This document shows positions 39,815 to 49,985 of a stretch of 64,000 nucleotides of DNA, in pieces. This DNA is from Kangsaoukella pontilimi (lineage in GTDB: Bacteria > Pseudomonadota > Alphaproteobacteria > Rhodobacterales > Rhodobacteraceae): assembly GCF_009830125.1 (NCBI RefSeq), contig NZ_WUPT01000001.1:682001-746000 (forward strand), written 5' to 3'. Position 1 is the first letter of the stretch. Each line of letters begins with the position of its first letter. The translations under genes were made by a program, and so were the position numbers. The notes below the pieces were generated by a model that saw only the letters and a program-made list of their open reading frames with translations, was not told the DNA's origin and did no database searches.

Positions 39815-41974
39815 ATGGACGAACCCGCCATCACCGAAGACCTGATCGCCGCTCACGGGTTTACGCCCGAGGAATACGCCGAAGTCCTGCGCATTCTGAA
39901 CCGCGAACCGACCTTCACGGAACTCGGCATCTTCTCGGCCATGTGGAACGAGCATTGTTCCTACAAGTCCTCCAAGAAATGGCTCCGGACCCTTCCCACC
40001 GATGGCCCTCAGGTGATCTGCGGCCCGGGCGAGAACGCGGGCGTCGTGGATATCGGCGACGGGCAGGCGGTGGTCTTCAAGATGGAGAGCCATAACCACC
40101 CCTCCTACATCGAGCCCTATCAGGGCGCGGCGACCGGCGTGGGCGGCATCCTTCGCGACGTCTTCACCATGGGCGCGCGGCCGATCGCGGCGATGAACGC
40201 GCTCTCTTTCGGGGAACCGTCCCATCCCAAGACGAAGCGGCTTGTCTCGGGTGTGGTCGAGGGCGTCGGCGGATACGGCAACGCCTTCGGCGTGCCGACC
40301 GTGGGGGGCGAGGTCCGCTTCCACAAGGCCTATAACGGCAACTGTCTCGTCAACGCCTTCGCGGCCGGTCTGGCCGATGCCGACCGAATTTTCTACTCGG
40401 CCGCATCGGGCGTGGGCATGCCGGTCGTTTATCTCGGCGCCAAGACGGGCCGTGACGGCGTGGGCGGTGCCACCATGGCCTCCGCCGAGTTCGACGACAC
40501 GATCGAAGAGAAGCGCCCGACGGTGCAGGTGGGCGACCCCTTCACCGAAAAGCGCCTGCTCGAGGCCTGTCTCGAACTGATGGCGACCGACGCCGTGATC
40601 TCGATCCAAGACATGGGCGCGGCGGGCCTGACCTGTTCGGCGGTCGAGATGGGCGACAAGGGCGGCCTCGGCATCCGGCTCGATCTCGACCGGGTGCCGG
40701 TCCGCGAGCGGGCGATGACGGCCTACGAGATGATGCTGTCGGAAAGCCAGGAACGGATGCTCATGGTCCTCCGCCCCGAGAAAGAGGCCGAGGCCAAGGC
40801 AGTCTTCGACAAGTGGGACCTCGATTTCGCCATCGTGGGCGAGACCATTGCGGAAGACCGCTTCCTCATCATCCACGGCAACGAGACCAAGGCGGACCTG
40901 CCGCTCTCGAAACTCGCCTCCACCGCGCCGGAATACGACCGCCCCTGGGTCGAGACGCCCGCCGCCGCCCCCTTGGGCGAGGTGGGAGAGGTCGATCCCA
41001 TCGAGGGGCTGAAATCGCTCATCGGCTCACCAAACTACGCCCGTAAGCACTGGGTCTGGGAACAGTACGACGCGCAGGTCATGGCCGACACGGTGCAGGC
41101 ACCGGGCCTCGGCGCGGGGATCGTGCGGGTCCACGGCACGGATAAGATGCTCGCCTTCACCTCCGACGTGACCCCGCGCTACGTCCGCGCCAACCCGGTC
41201 GAGGGCGGCAAGCAGGCTGTTGCCGAAGCCTATCGCAACCTCTGCGCCGTGGGTGCGACGCCGCTCGCCACGACCGATAACCTCAACTTCGGAAACCCCG
41301 AGAAGCCCGAGATCATGGGCCAGTTCGTGGGCGCGATCAAAGGCATCGGCCAGGCGGTGGCGGCACTCGACATGCCCATCGTGTCGGGCAACGTCTCGCT
41401 CTACAACGAGACCGACGGCCAGGCGATCCTGCCCACCCCCACCATTGGCGCGGTGGGGCTGATCCCGGACGCCTCTCACCTCATCGCAGGTGTCGCGAGG
41501 GACGGCGACGCGCTGATCCTGATCGGTGGCGAAGGCACGCATCTGGGCCAGTCGGCGCTTCTGGCCGAGCATTTCGGCCGGGAAGAGGGCGACGCCCCCG
41601 CCGTCGACCTCGCCGCCGAGAAACGGAACGGCGCCTTCGTCCGCGCCAGCGCCGGGACGATCCGCGCCGCCTCCGACCTCTCCGATGGCGGTCTCGCGCT
41701 CGCCGCCTTCGAGATGGCCGAAGCGGCGGGGCAGGGACTCAGCCTCGACGTCTCCGGTACCGCCGTGCTCTTCGGCGAGGATCAGGCCCGCTACCTTCTC
41801 GCCGTGGCGCCGGACCGCGTCGCGGACCTCCTCGACGCCGCCGCCGCCTCCGGCGTGCAGGCCAGCGAGGTGGGCCGCGTCGGCGGCGAAAGCGTCACGC
41901 TGGACGGCAAAATTGCCCCCCTTGCCGAACTCTCCCGCCTCTACCGGACGGCCTTCGCCCGGGCTGTGGGCTGA
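39815..41974 (+). CDS. purL: Phosphoribosylformylglycinamidine synthase, PurL subunit (small type)
   Basis: ATP-dependent conversion of FGAR to FGAM in purine synthesis, working with separate PurQ and PurS, which are not in this window. 719 residues. The start [21 protein letters not shown] at 39815 matches the usual N-terminus of the clade; upstream ATGs at 39773 and 39782 add residues not seen in the family. Motifs: [40 protein letters not shown], GGIxRD ([14 protein letters not shown]), [40 protein letters not shown] and [20 protein letters not shown]. Confidence 0.97.
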   Translation: MDEPAITEDLIAAHGFTPEEYAEVLRILNREPTFTELGIFSAMWNEHCSYKSSKKWLRTLPTDGPQVICGPGENAGVVDIGDGQAVVFKMESHNHPSYIEPYQGAATGVGGILRDVFTMGARPIAAMNALSFGEPSHPKTKRLVSGVVEGVGGYGNAFGVPTVGGEVRFHKAYNGNCLVNAFAAGLADADRIFYSAASGVGMPVVYLGAKTGRDGVGGATMASAEFDDTIEEKRPTVQVGDPFTEKRLLEACLELMATDAVISIQDMGAAGLTCSAVEMGDKGGLGIRLDLDRVPVRERAMTAYEMMLSESQERMLMVLRPEKEAEAKAVFDKWDLDFAIVGETIAEDRFLIIHGNETKADLPLSKLASTAPEYDRPWVETPAAAPLGEVGEVDPIEGLKSLIGSPNYARKHWVWEQYDAQVMADTVQAPGLGAGIVRVHGTDKMLAFTSDVTPRYVRANPVEGGKQAVAEAYRNLCAVGATPLATTDNLNFGNPEKPEIMGQFVGAIKGIGQAVAALDMPIVSGNVSLYNETDGQAILPTPTIGAVGLIPDASHLIAGVARDGDALILIGGEGTHLGQSALLAEHFGREEGDAPAVDLAAEKRNGAFVRASAGTIRAASDLSDGGLALAAFEMAEAAGQGLSLDVSGTAVLFGEDQARYLLAVAPDRVADLLDAAAASGVQASEVGRVGGESVTLDGKIAPLAELSRLYRTAFARAVG

Positions 41975-41987
41975 GCGCGGCCTCCCG

Positions 41988-42060
41988 CCTTCTTCTGTTC
42001 GGAAATACTCCGGGGGAGCGCGCGTCGCGCGCGGGGGCAGCGCCCCCACCGCGACCGCGA
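41988..42060. repeat. Dispersed intergenic element, copy 5 (right half) with GC hairpins
   Basis: CTTCTTCTGTTCGGAAATAC then TCC corresponds to the right arm CTTCTTCTTGGTGAAAATAC then TC. It is followed by CGGGGGAGCGCGCGTCGCGC and GGGGGC-AGC-GCCCCC hairpins, as in other copies. It lies between purL and bolA. Confidence 0.6.
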
Positions 42061-42138
42061 AGCGGGCGCAACCTCCCTTGCACACTGGCTCCGGCGGTTC
42101 TACATCAGGGAAAACACCGATCAGGGAACACCATATCC

Positions 42139-42375
42139 ATGCCCATGCAGGCCCATGAGATCGAAGAGCTTCTGCGCGAAACCTTCCCCAATGCGAAGAT
42201 TCAGGTCGAAGGAGACGATGGCGTGCACATGTCCGCCATGGTCATCGACGAGAGCTTTCGCGGCATGAACCGGGTCCAGCAGCAGCGCGCGGTCTATGCC
42301 GCGCTGAAAGGCAAGATGGACGGCCCGAATGGCGCGCTTCACGCGCTGGCCCTGACGACCAAAGCACCCGAATAG
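42139..42375 (+). CDS. BolA family protein
   Basis: 78 residues. The class II KH-like fold is recognisable in [51 protein letters not shown] and [14 protein letters not shown]. The conserved His in the C-terminal helix-strand (LHALAL) and the G-M-N-R-V-x-Q-Q-R motif are those used for [2Fe-2S] binding with monothiol glutaredoxins. The glutaredoxin gene follows after 14 bases, and the two proteins are known to form heterodimers in iron-sulfur trafficking and iron sensing. Confidence 0.93.
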   Translation: MPMQAHEIEELLRETFPNAKIQVEGDDGVHMSAMVIDESFRGMNRVQQQRAVYAALKGKMDGPNGALHALALTTKAPE

Positions 42376-42389
42376 CAAGGACTTCTCAG

Positions 42390-42749
42390 ATGAGCGCCGA
42401 ACAGCAGATCACGGAAACCGTCACGTCGAACGACGTCGTCCTCTTCATGAAGGGCACCAAATCCATGCCTCAGTGCGGCTTTTCAAGCCGCGTGGCGGGC
42501 GTACTGAATTTCATGGGCGTGGACTATGCCGATGTGAACGTCCTCGCCGACGAGGCGATCCGTCAGGGCATCAAGGATTATTCCGACTGGCCGACGATCC
42601 CGCAGCTCTACGTCAAGGGCGAGTTCGTCGGCGGCTGCGACATCATCACCGAGATGACGCTTTCGGGTGAGCTGGACCAGCTCTTCGATGCCAAGGGCGT
42701 TACCTATGACAAGGAAGCTGCGAACAAGATTCGCGAGCACAACGCCTGA
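42390..42749 (+). CDS. grxD: Monothiol glutaredoxin (Grx4/GrxD type)
   Basis: 119 residues. CGFS active site in [18 protein letters not shown], the glutathione-binding [20 protein letters not shown] and the TVxDD-equivalent loop. Such proteins carry a glutathione-ligated [2Fe-2S] cluster bridged with BolA rather than acting in disulfide reduction. Co-transcribed with bolA. Its stop is three bases from the stop of the convergent lipoprotein gene. Confidence 0.95.
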   Translation: MSAEQQITETVTSNDVVLFMKGTKSMPQCGFSSRVAGVLNFMGVDYADVNVLADEAIRQGIKDYSDWPTIPQLYVKGEFVGGCDIITEMTLSGELDQLFDAKGVTYDKEAANKIREHNA

Positions 42750-42752
42750 TCG

Positions 42753-43361
42753 TCAGGCCTCGGCGGGGGGCCACTTGCCCTCCGCGATCAACTGGCGGCG
42801 CTTCCAGTCGAAGACGTCTTCACGGTTGACCCAGCGATACCGCGTATCGTCCTTGACCTGATCCCAGAACAGAGTTCCGCCCTGACGCCAGGGGTCGAGC
42901 ACGATGCCCTCATCCCATGCGTCGCCCTCCGCGCCGATGATCACGGTCGAGTGGTCGATCAGCCACTCGTTATCCGCATTGGCGATGGCGCGGTGCAGGT
43001 CGAGGGTCCGAAAACTTTCCTGGGCCAGGCGTTTTTCCATGTCCTCGGCCCAGTGCCAGCAGAGCCCCCGCGGGCGCAGCCCCATATTCACCTTGGTGTT
43101 GTGAATGAGCGGAGGGTCGGTGATCTGATAGGCGATCGCCAGTTCCCGGGTATGCCGGTAGGCGATGCGAGCCGCGCGGGCGGCTTCTTCATGGTCGACG
43201 TGATCCCCGAGCGCCCTGATCTCATGGGCAAGCGCCGCGATCTCTGTCTCGGTCGCGGGCGCGCGTTTTTCCGGCGGTACGGCACAGGCGGCGAGGAACG
43301 CCGGAGCAAGGGCCAGAGCGGCCCTGCGCGTCAGTCGGGTATGCGATCTTTCCATCTTCAT
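42753..43361 (-). CDS. Putative lipoprotein of unknown function
   Basis: 202 residues. The N-terminus MKMERSHTRLTRRAALALAP then AFLAACAVPP has a basic region with twin Arg, a hydrophobic core and a lipobox (LAAC), so export with lipidation of the Cys at about residue 26 is expected. The mature part is helical and acidic with conserved-looking LRPRGLCWHWAEDMEKRLAQ, DHSTVIIGAEGDAWDEGIVLDPW and YRWVNREDVFDWKRRQL. The Cys-His, Asp-His and Asp arrangement loosely recalls a papain-like fold, but I cannot support an activity. The frame stays open 5' to 43685, without signal-like features there. Confidence 0.7.
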   Translation of the reverse strand: MKMERSHTRLTRRAALALAPAFLAACAVPPEKRAPATETEIAALAHEIRALGDHVDHEEAARAARIAYRHTRELAIAYQITDPPLIHNTKVNMGLRPRGLCWHWAEDMEKRLAQESFRTLDLHRAIANADNEWLIDHSTVIIGAEGDAWDEGIVLDPWRQGGTLFWDQVKDDTRYRWVNREDVFDWKRRQLIAEGKWPPAEA

Positions 43362-43477
43362 TTCACGAGAGCTAGCCCGCTCCGGACACGGTGTCGAGAG
43401 GCACCGATTTAATGATCCATGACAAGGCGGTGAGCGTGTCCTCCGTGCAGAATTGGTGGCGGAGAAGGGAGACCACC

Positions 43478-43795
43478 ATGATCGACACCGACCATATGAA
43501 ACAGCGACTGGAATCGCGGCGTGCCGCTCTGGAACGCCGCCTGCAAATGATCGACGACAAACTCGATCAGCCGCATACCGCGGACTGGGAAGACGCGGCC
43601 ATAGAACACGAGGAAGACGAGGCTTTGGAAAGCCTCGGTCGGACCGGTTTGCAAGAGATCGAGGCGATCGACGCGGCCCTGGCAAGGATCGCCGCGGGTG
43701 ACTACGGCGCCTGCGTCACCTGCGGGGCAGAGATTTCCGGGGAACGGCTCGAGACTCTGCCCGCGACGCCCTTCTGCCGGAACTGCGCGGCCTAG
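43478..43795 (+). CDS. TraR/DksA family C4-type zinc finger protein
   Basis: 105 residues. A helical N-terminal hairpin (MKQRLESRRAALERRLQMID) leads into EEDEALESLGRTGLQEIEAIDAALARI and a C-terminal zinc finger with CVTCG and FCRNC (four Cys). The DxxDxA acidic tip of true DksA is not evident, and it is shorter than E. coli DksA (151 residues). It may contact RNA polymerase or may be a structural relative only. ATG 43478 is preceded by AAGGGAGACC. It is convergent with trpE: the two TAG stops share the palindrome CTAG at 43792-43795. Confidence 0.88.
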   Translation: MIDTDHMKQRLESRRAALERRLQMIDDKLDQPHTADWEDAAIEHEEDEALESLGRTGLQEIEAIDAALARIAAGDYGACVTCGAEISGERLETLPATPFCRNCAA

Positions 43796-45303
43796 GCGTT
43801 GCCTTTCCGGCTGAAACGCCCGGCATCTTCGGCGGCCTTGCGGATCGCGCGGCTCTTGTTGACGGTTTCCTGCCATTCGGCCTCGGGATCGCTGTCCCAG
43901 ACGACGCCGCCGCCGGCCTGAATATAGAGCGTCTCGTCCTTCACCACGGCGGTCCGAAGGGCGATACACATGTCCATGTCACCATTCGACGAGAAATAGC
44001 CCACGCCGCCGCCATAGACGCCGCGCTTTTCGGGCTCCAGCTCGTCGATGATCTCCATCGCGCGGACCTTGGGCGCGCCGGACACGGTCCCTGCAGGCAG
44101 GCCGGCCAATAGCGCGGAAAGCGCATCGTGGTCCTTGGACAGCTCCCCCACCACGTTCGAGACGATATGCATGACGTGGCTGTAGCGCTCGATCACGAAT
44201 TCCTCGGTGGGCCGGACGGTGCCGATCCGGGCAACGCGGCCCACGTCGTTGCGTCCCAGGTCGAGCAGCATCAGGTGCTCGGCCAGTTCCTTCTCGTCGG
44301 ACAAGAGATCGGCTTCCAGCGCCTTGTCCTCGTCGGGTGTCGCGCCTCTGGGCCGTGTTCCGGCAATGGGGCGGATCGTGACCTCGTTCTCGAAGACGCG
44401 GACGAGGATCTCGGGGCTCGCCCCGATCACCTGAAAGCCGCCGAAGTCGAAATGGAACATGAAAGGCGACGGATTCGTCCGCCTGAGCGAGCGGTAGAGC
44501 GCGAAGGGCGGCAGCGGGAAGGGCTGCGACCAGCGCTGCGACGGCACCACCTGAAAGATGTCGCCGGCGGCGATATACTCGCGCGCCTTCTCGACGGCGG
44601 CCTTGTAGCCGTCCTTGGTGAAGTTCGAAACCGGTTCGGGCGCCGCCACCTCGTCGCCCAGATCGCGGTCGGCGCCGGGCAGCGGGCGCTCGAGATCGCG
44701 CACGGCGTCCATGACGCGCTCAGCGGCCTGCGCATAGGCGGCCTTGGCCGATAGGCCACTTCCGGTCCATGCGGGGGCGACAACGATCACCTCGCCCTTC
44801 ACGCCGTCCAGCACCGCCACGACCGAGGGGCGCAGAAGCACCGCGTCGGGCAGACCAAGCGGATCGGGGTTGATGTCGGGAAGATGCTCGACCAGACGGA
44901 TCATGTCGTAGCCGAGATAGCCGAAGAGCCCCGCCGATGCCGCAGGCAGCCCGTCCGGAAGGGCAATACGGCTTTCAGCGATCAAGGCGCGAAGCGAGGT
45001 CAGCGGATCGGCCGCCTCGTCCTCGAAGCTTTCGCGGTCGAAACGGGCGGTGCGGTTGATCCGCGCATGCGCGCCATGGCACTGCCAGATCAGGTCGGGC
45101 TTCATACCGATGATCGAATAGCGCCCGCGCACCTCGCCTCCGGTGACACTTTCCAGCATGAAGGCGTCCGCCTGCGCGCCCGAGAGCTTCAGCATCAGCG
45201 ATACCGGCGTATCGAGATCGGCGGCGAGCCGGGTGTAGACGACCTGGTTCTCGCCAGCGGCGTAGCCGGCCTCGAACTTGGAAAATGCGGGTTCGAGCGC
45301 CAT
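43792..45303 (-). CDS. trpE: Anthranilate synthase component I
   Basis: Makes anthranilate from chorismate with the glutamine amidotransferase TrpG, whose gene is not in the window. 503 residues. Feedback site region: VSLMLKLSGAQADAFMLESV. Chorismate-binding core: IAGDIFQVVPSQRW, NPSPFMFHFDFGGFQVIGASPE, RPIAGTRPRGATPDEDKALE, DLGRNDVGRVARIGTV, AGTVSGAPKVRAMEII and IQAGGGVVWDSDPEAEW. The ATG at 45303 overlaps the stop of ppiD (TGATG), so it is translationally coupled to it. No Trp leader is seen between them. Confidence 0.97.
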   Translation of the reverse strand: MALEPAFSKFEAGYAAGENQVVYTRLAADLDTPVSLMLKLSGAQADAFMLESVTGGEVRGRYSIIGMKPDLIWQCHGAHARINRTARFDRESFEDEAADPLTSLRALIAESRIALPDGLPAASAGLFGYLGYDMIRLVEHLPDINPDPLGLPDAVLLRPSVVAVLDGVKGEVIVVAPAWTGSGLSAKAAYAQAAERVMDAVRDLERPLPGADRDLGDEVAAPEPVSNFTKDGYKAAVEKAREYIAAGDIFQVVPSQRWSQPFPLPPFALYRSLRRTNPSPFMFHFDFGGFQVIGASPEILVRVFENEVTIRPIAGTRPRGATPDEDKALEADLLSDEKELAEHLMLLDLGRNDVGRVARIGTVRPTEEFVIERYSHVMHIVSNVVGELSKDHDALSALLAGLPAGTVSGAPKVRAMEIIDELEPEKRGVYGGGVGYFSSNGDMDMCIALRTAVVKDETLYIQAGGGVVWDSDPEAEWQETVNKSRAIRKAAEDAGRFSRKGNA

Positions 45304-47147
45304 CAGGGGATCTGTGCGTGCACGGCGTCGATCACCGCCTGATTGATCCGGACATCGCTGCCACGGATGACCGACTGGGTGAAGGCCTGAATGAGCGAGG
45401 TCTGCATCTCGCGCGCCGTCTCGACGCCGAAGCGGGCGAGAACGGATGCCGCTTCCGGCGCGTCGGGGTCGGGCTGGTTGATTGCATCGAGCCGGATGAT
45501 CCATGCATCGCCATCCGCCGACAGCGTGGCCAGATCGTCGGGCTCCATACCGAAGACGGTTTCGTTGAAATCGGGTGGGGTGCCGGGCACGAAACCCTGC
45601 CGCTCGACGCCGCGATCGGTGCCGAGGTTCAGGCCGAGCCCGGCCATTTCGGCGCCGTTCTCAAGCGCCGCCACCAGTTCCGCCGCGCGTGCGGTCAGGG
45701 CCTTTTCCGTCTCGACCATTTCCCAGGCCGCGATGACCTCGTCGCGGACAACCGCGAAGGGGCGAAGCTCGGGTTCGAGCACTTCGGCCACCGAAATGAC
45801 GGCGATGCCGCCTTCGTCCAGCTCGACCAGTTCCGCGAAATCGCCCGGCTGCGCTGCCTCGGCGGCCTCGCGGAAGGCGGTGTAGGCGGCAACGCCCTCG
45901 AATACCTCGTCGTTGAAGTCGATACGGCCCGCTTCCATGTCGGTCCGTTCCACCAGCGCGGGGATATCCGCACCGCCGGCCAGTAGGTCTTCGACGCTGG
46001 CCACGCTTTCAAGAATGATCCGGCGCGCACGGTCCGACGCCGCCTCGCGCGACAGTTCCTCTTCGGCTTCTTCGAAACTCGTCTCCTGCGCCGACAGAAT
46101 GGCGTTCATCCGGTAAAGCGCCGGGCCGAGCGATGAGGGCAGGGGGCCGAACACGCCTGGCTCTTCTGTCCCGAACAGGACTTCGGCGGCCTCGGTGGGC
46201 AGGTCCTCGCGCGCAAGATCGCCAAGATCGGCGTCATCCAGCGACAGGCCGCGTTCCTCGATCAGATCGTCGAAGCTGGCGCTGCCGCCGTCAATGCGCG
46301 CCAGCGCTTCGGCGGCGGCATCGTCGGTCTGGAAGACGAGGCGCTCGATCAGACGCCGCTCGGGCTGGACGAATTCCTCGATCCGGGCGTCGTAAAGCGC
46401 GCGCACTTCGCTTTCGTCGACCTCGATCTCATCCGCGATCATATCCGGCGTCAGCAGGGCATAGTCGATGACCTTGGTTTCCGGCCGGGTAAAGCGTTCG
46501 GCGTATTCTTCGTGGAAAGCGCGGAGCACGTCTTCGCTCGGCTCGGGCAGCGGTTCTGCCAGATCGTTGGCAGTCAGCCGCGCCCATGTGACATCCCGCG
46601 TCTCGCGCGCATAGGTGAAGAGCGTGTCCACGAAGATGTCGGGGGCAATTACGCCGCCGCCGACCGAGGCCTGCAGCAGGCCTGAGGCGAGGGTCGAGCG
46701 GACTTCGGCCTCGTAATCGCGCGCGCTGGAGCCGATCTCGCGCAGAGCGAATTCATAGGTTTCCCGGTTGAAGTTGCCAGTGCCGTCCTGAAAGCGGCGG
46801 GTCTGTGCGATCTCCTGCGCAACCGTCTCGTCGCCAAGAGACACTCCAAGGGCACGCGCCTCGTTCTCGAGGGCGGCGCGGCTGACAAGAGTGCCAAGAG
46901 CCGCGCTGTCGAGGCCGATCATGCGCGCCTGCGAAAAGCTGAGGGGCTGTCCGGTTGCCTGCGAGAAGGCGCGTAGCTGGTTGTCCACGGCGCGCACGTA
47001 ATCGTTGGCGTCGATTTCCACGTCACCCACGGTCGCCACGGTCTGTTGCGAGCCGCTGAAACTGGTGGCTCCAAAGCCCGCCAGACCCAGAATAAGAAGG
47101 ATCAGAATGACCCAGACGCCTGCGCTTGCGCCCTTTTTCTTCGCCAT
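45303..47147 (-). CDS. Peptidyl-prolyl cis-trans isomerase, PpiD/SurA-like, membrane anchored
   Basis: 614 residues. A single N-terminal transmembrane segment (WVILILLILGLAGFGATSF) places a large domain in the periplasm. SurA_N-like region (VATVGDVEIDANDYVRAVDNQL, LVSRAALENEARALGVSLGDE), a parvulin-like central part (FDDLIEERGLSLDDADLGDL, ETSFEEAEEELSRE) and a second degenerate repeat to the C-terminus. It assists folding of secreted proteins at the translocon exit by analogy with PpiD. The parvulin active site is not clearly conserved, so chaperone activity alone is possible. The overlap with trpE looks like a clade-specific operon rather than a functional link. Confidence 0.87.
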   Translation of the reverse strand: MAKKKGASAGVWVILILLILGLAGFGATSFSGSQQTVATVGDVEIDANDYVRAVDNQLRAFSQATGQPLSFSQARMIGLDSAALGTLVSRAALENEARALGVSLGDETVAQEIAQTRRFQDGTGNFNRETYEFALREIGSSARDYEAEVRSTLASGLLQASVGGGVIAPDIFVDTLFTYARETRDVTWARLTANDLAEPLPEPSEDVLRAFHEEYAERFTRPETKVIDYALLTPDMIADEIEVDESEVRALYDARIEEFVQPERRLIERLVFQTDDAAAEALARIDGGSASFDDLIEERGLSLDDADLGDLAREDLPTEAAEVLFGTEEPGVFGPLPSSLGPALYRMNAILSAQETSFEEAEEELSREAASDRARRIILESVASVEDLLAGGADIPALVERTDMEAGRIDFNDEVFEGVAAYTAFREAAEAAQPGDFAELVELDEGGIAVISVAEVLEPELRPFAVVRDEVIAAWEMVETEKALTARAAELVAALENGAEMAGLGLNLGTDRGVERQGFVPGTPPDFNETVFGMEPDDLATLSADGDAWIIRLDAINQPDPDAPEAASVLARFGVETAREMQTSLIQAFTQSVIRGSDVRINQAVIDAVHAQIP

Positions 47148-47239
47148 GGGAAACCCACTCCTTTTGACCGGTCAGCGCTTGTTACGCGAGGGGTCAGGAC
47201 AGGGCAAGGGGCGGGCGGAAACCGGCTGGGGAGACGCGG

Positions 47240-47743
47240 TCAGTCGCGGCCGCGATAGGGCTCGACATATTGCAGCGCCATGTCCCACGGGAAGAAGATC
47301 CACGTGTCCTGGCTGACGCCGGTGATGAAGGTATCCACCTGCGGTTCGCCCTTCGGCTTGGCATAGACTGTCGCGAAATGGGCGTTCGGATAGAGCTTGC
47401 GGACCAGTTCCAGCGTCTTGCCGGAATCGACGAGGTCATCGACCACCAGAATCCCCGTGCCGTCACCCATCATCTCGGCGTCGGGCGCCTTAAGGACCAC
47501 CGCTTCGGACTGGCTCTGGTGGTCGTAGCTTTTCACGCTGATCGTATCGACGGTGCGGATATCCAGTTCCCGCGCCACAATCATGGCGGGTGCCATGCCG
47601 CCCCGCGTGATCGCCACCACGGCGCGCCAGCCGCCGCCATCGGGGCCGCGCCCGTCCAGCCGCCACGCCAGCGCGCGGCTGTCTCGGTGGATCTGGTCCC
47701 AGGAGACGTGGAAGCCTTTTTCATGGGGCAAACGGTCGGTCAT
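47240..47743 (-). CDS. gpt: Xanthine phosphoribosyltransferase
   Basis: Salvages xanthine/guanine with PRPP. 167 residues. The PRPP-binding loop [18 protein letters not shown] is canonical; [20 protein letters not shown] and [14 protein letters not shown] match the Gpt group, and the C-terminal [16 protein letters not shown] contains the purine-contacting Trp. ATG 47743 is followed by [20 protein letters not shown], typical of alphaproteobacterial Gpt. Confidence 0.94.
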   Translation of the reverse strand: MTDRLPHEKGFHVSWDQIHRDSRALAWRLDGRGPDGGGWRAVVAITRGGMAPAMIVARELDIRTVDTISVKSYDHQSQSEAVVLKAPDAEMMGDGTGILVVDDLVDSGKTLELVRKLYPNAHFATVYAKPKGEPQVDTFITGVSQDTWIFFPWDMALQYVEPYRGRD

Positions 47744-47770
47744 ATGTCTTGTTTCCCGTCGTTGTGGTCG

Positions 47771-48367
47771 TCAGCTTGCCATGCGGAGCGCCATGCCGCC
47801 GAGAAGGATCGCCGCACAGCGGTCGAAAACCTTCTTCAGCCGAAGGTAGCCCGCCCGCGCCCTCTGGGTCGTCAGGATGATGGCACAGCCGGTATAGAAC
47901 ACCGCTTCTATCGTGAAGTGCAGCAACAGAATCTGGCCCTTGGCTGCGATGGACATGCCGGCGGGCAGGATGGTGCTGAAAATCGCCGCGATAAAGATCA
48001 CGGCCTTGGGGTTCGCCAGGTTCGTGACAAAGCCCAGGGCGAACCCTTTCGGCCCGCGCGGCATAGTCGTATCGGGGCCTTGGTCAGCATGACGCCAGAG
48101 AGACCATGCCAGCCAAAAAAGATATGCCGCACCGGCGATTTTCATGATGAGAAAGGCGGCCGGCACCAGCGCAAAGAGCGCGGTCAGACCTGCAAAGGCC
48201 GTGAATGACCACAGCGTCGCTGCAGAGGCGAGACCCAGACCGGTAAGAATGCCCTGCAGCCGTCCCCCCGAGACCGACGATTTGGTCAGTGCCAGGAATG
48301 CAGGACCGGGCGAGACAAGCGCACCGAAAATCGCAATCGAGAACGCGAGCGCCGTGGCAGGCTCCAA
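47771..48367 (-). CDS. LysE/RhtB family exporter
   Basis: 198-residue inner-membrane protein with six hydrophobic segments. ALVSPGPAFLALTKSSVSGG is the family signature (GPNxLxxxxxxxxxG), followed by GILTGLGLASAATLW, IAGAAYLFWLAWSLWRHA, RGPKGFALGFVTNLANPKAVIF and the C-terminal DRCAAILLGGMALRMA. Members export amino acids or homoserine lactones; the substrate is unknown. It starts four bases after the fabI stop, so it is probably read from the fabI transcript. Confidence 0.9.
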   Translation of the reverse strand: MEPATALAFSIAIFGALVSPGPAFLALTKSSVSGGRLQGILTGLGLASAATLWSFTAFAGLTALFALVPAAFLIMKIAGAAYLFWLAWSLWRHADQGPDTTMPRGPKGFALGFVTNLANPKAVIFIAAIFSTILPAGMSIAAKGQILLLHFTIEAVFYTGCAIILTTQRARAGYLRLKKVFDRCAAILLGGMALRMAS

Positions 48368-48371
48368 GGCC

Positions 48372-49187
48372 TCATTCCTTCTTGTCGTAGGTCATGTCCG
48401 GCGCGTCGAGCGCCTTCATTCCGACCACGTGATAGCCCGAGTCGACATGATGCACTTCGCCCGTCACGCCCGAGCCGAGGTCGGACAGAAGGTAGAGGGC
48501 GGATTTGCCCACATCCTCGATGGTCACGTTGCGGCGAAGCGGCGAGTTGTACTCGTTCCACTTCATGATGTAACGGAAATCGCCGATGCCGCTGGCCGCG
48601 AGCGTCTTGATCGGGCCCGCGGAAATGGCGTTGCAGCGAATGCCGTCTCGGCCGAGGTCTTCGGCGATGTAGCGCACGCTTGCCTCAAGCGCCGCCTTGC
48701 AGACGCCCATGACGTTGTAGTGCGGCATGACCCGCTCGGCACCGTAATAGGTCATCGTCAGAAGCGAGCCGCCATCCGGCATCATGGCCGCCGCACGGCG
48801 GCAGATCGCGGTGAAGGAGAAGACCGAGATATCCATCGACATGGCGAAGTTGTTGCGGCTTGTGTCGATATAGCGCCCGCGCAACTCGTTCTTGTCCGAA
48901 AAGCCGATGGCGTGGACGAGGAAGTCCAGCTTGCCCCAACGCTCTTTGAGGTCTGCGAACAGCTTGTCGATGGACTCGCCGTCGCTCACGTCGCAGGGCA
49001 GCACGATATCCGAGCCGAGGCTTTCGGCCAGCGGACCCACGCGTTTCAGAAGCGCCTCACCCTGGTAGGAGAAGGCAAGTTCCGCGCCCTGATCGGCGCA
49101 GGCCTTCGCGATGCCCCATGCGATAGATTTGTCGTTTGCGAGCCCCATGATCAGGCCGCGCTTTCCCGCCATCAGTCCTGCGGTCAT
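48372..49187 (-). CDS. fabI: Enoyl-[acyl-carrier-protein] reductase (NADH)
   Basis: Last step of each fatty-acid elongation cycle and the target of triclosan and diazaborines. 271 residues. The SDR-like N-terminus GKRGLIMGLANDKSIAWGIA binds NADH. LLTMTYYGAERVMPHYNVMG then VCKAALEASVRYIAEDLG holds the Tyr-x6-Tyr-x6-Lys catalytic set. GPIKTLAASGIGDFRYIMKW is the substrate-flap region, and the C-terminus SGVTGEVHHVDSGYHVVGMK is standard. The ATG at 49187 is taken; 49172 (second Met) is possible. It is divergent from pdxH across 78 bases. Confidence 0.97.
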   Translation of the reverse strand: MTAGLMAGKRGLIMGLANDKSIAWGIAKACADQGAELAFSYQGEALLKRVGPLAESLGSDIVLPCDVSDGESIDKLFADLKERWGKLDFLVHAIGFSDKNELRGRYIDTSRNNFAMSMDISVFSFTAICRRAAAMMPDGGSLLTMTYYGAERVMPHYNVMGVCKAALEASVRYIAEDLGRDGIRCNAISAGPIKTLAASGIGDFRYIMKWNEYNSPLRRNVTIEDVGKSALYLLSDLGSGVTGEVHHVDSGYHVVGMKALDAPDMTYDKKE

Positions 49188-49265
49188 ATTCCCTGTCCCT
49201 CGACCCGTTTACGGTGGAGCAGGTCTATGCCATCAGATGATGCGCATCAAGACTGAGGGACCGCC

Positions 49266-49871
49266 ATGGCCGATCAATCCGACATCTTCGCAGGTGATGA
49301 CCCCATCGCCATCGCGCGCCGGTGGTTGGCCGAGGCTGAGGCGACCGAGCCGAATGACGCCAACGCCATCGCACTGGCGACCTCTGATGCAGGTGGGCTG
49401 CCCAATGTGCGTATGGTGCTGCTGAAGGAGATCGAAGACGATGCCTTCGTCTTCTACACCAATTACGAAAGCGCAAAGGGGCAGGAACTTGCCGCGAATC
49501 CCCAGGCGGCTTTTGTCATGCATTGGAAGAGCTTGCGTCGCCAAGTTCGCGTGCGCGGCAGGGTCACCCGCGAGGAGGGACCGCAGGCGGACGCCTATTA
49601 CAAGTCCCGTGCGCTGCAAAGCCGGATCGGCGCCTGGGCGAGTGAGCAGTCCCGTCCGCTGAAATCCCGCGCGGCGCTGATGACCAAGGTGGCCGAGCTG
49701 GGCGTGCGGAAGGGGACAGACCCCGAACGCCCGCCATTCTGGGGCGGATTTCGCATCCACCCGGTCGAAATCGAGCTGTGGGCCGATGGCGCTTTTCGGC
49801 TTCACGACCGTTTCCGGTACCTGCGGAGTGACGCAGGGGAAGGTTGGGAGAAGAACCGTCTCTCGCCCTAA
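49266..49871 (+). CDS. pdxH: Pyridoxamine 5'-phosphate oxidase
   Basis: FMN-dependent oxidation of pyridoxine/pyridoxamine phosphate to pyridoxal phosphate. 201 residues. FMN site: [53 protein letters not shown]; substrate site [20 protein letters not shown] and the C-terminal RLSP. ATG 49266 follows GACTGAGGGACCGCC. FabI is divergent; the cold-shock gene follows 114 bases downstream. Confidence 0.97.
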   Translation: MADQSDIFAGDDPIAIARRWLAEAEATEPNDANAIALATSDAGGLPNVRMVLLKEIEDDAFVFYTNYESAKGQELAANPQAAFVMHWKSLRRQVRVRGRVTREEGPQADAYYKSRALQSRIGAWASEQSRPLKSRAALMTKVAELGVRKGTDPERPPFWGGFRIHPVEIELWADGAFRLHDRFRYLRSDAGEGWEKNRLSP

Positions 49872-49985
49872 ACGTGTGTTTGCGGTCACGGGAAACTGCA
49901 AGGCGAGAAAAAAACGTCATCTTTAACCTTGCTTTTCGGCTTGGCGATGGCCCATGCTGAAAAAAAACGGGCCGAAGGCTCAGGG

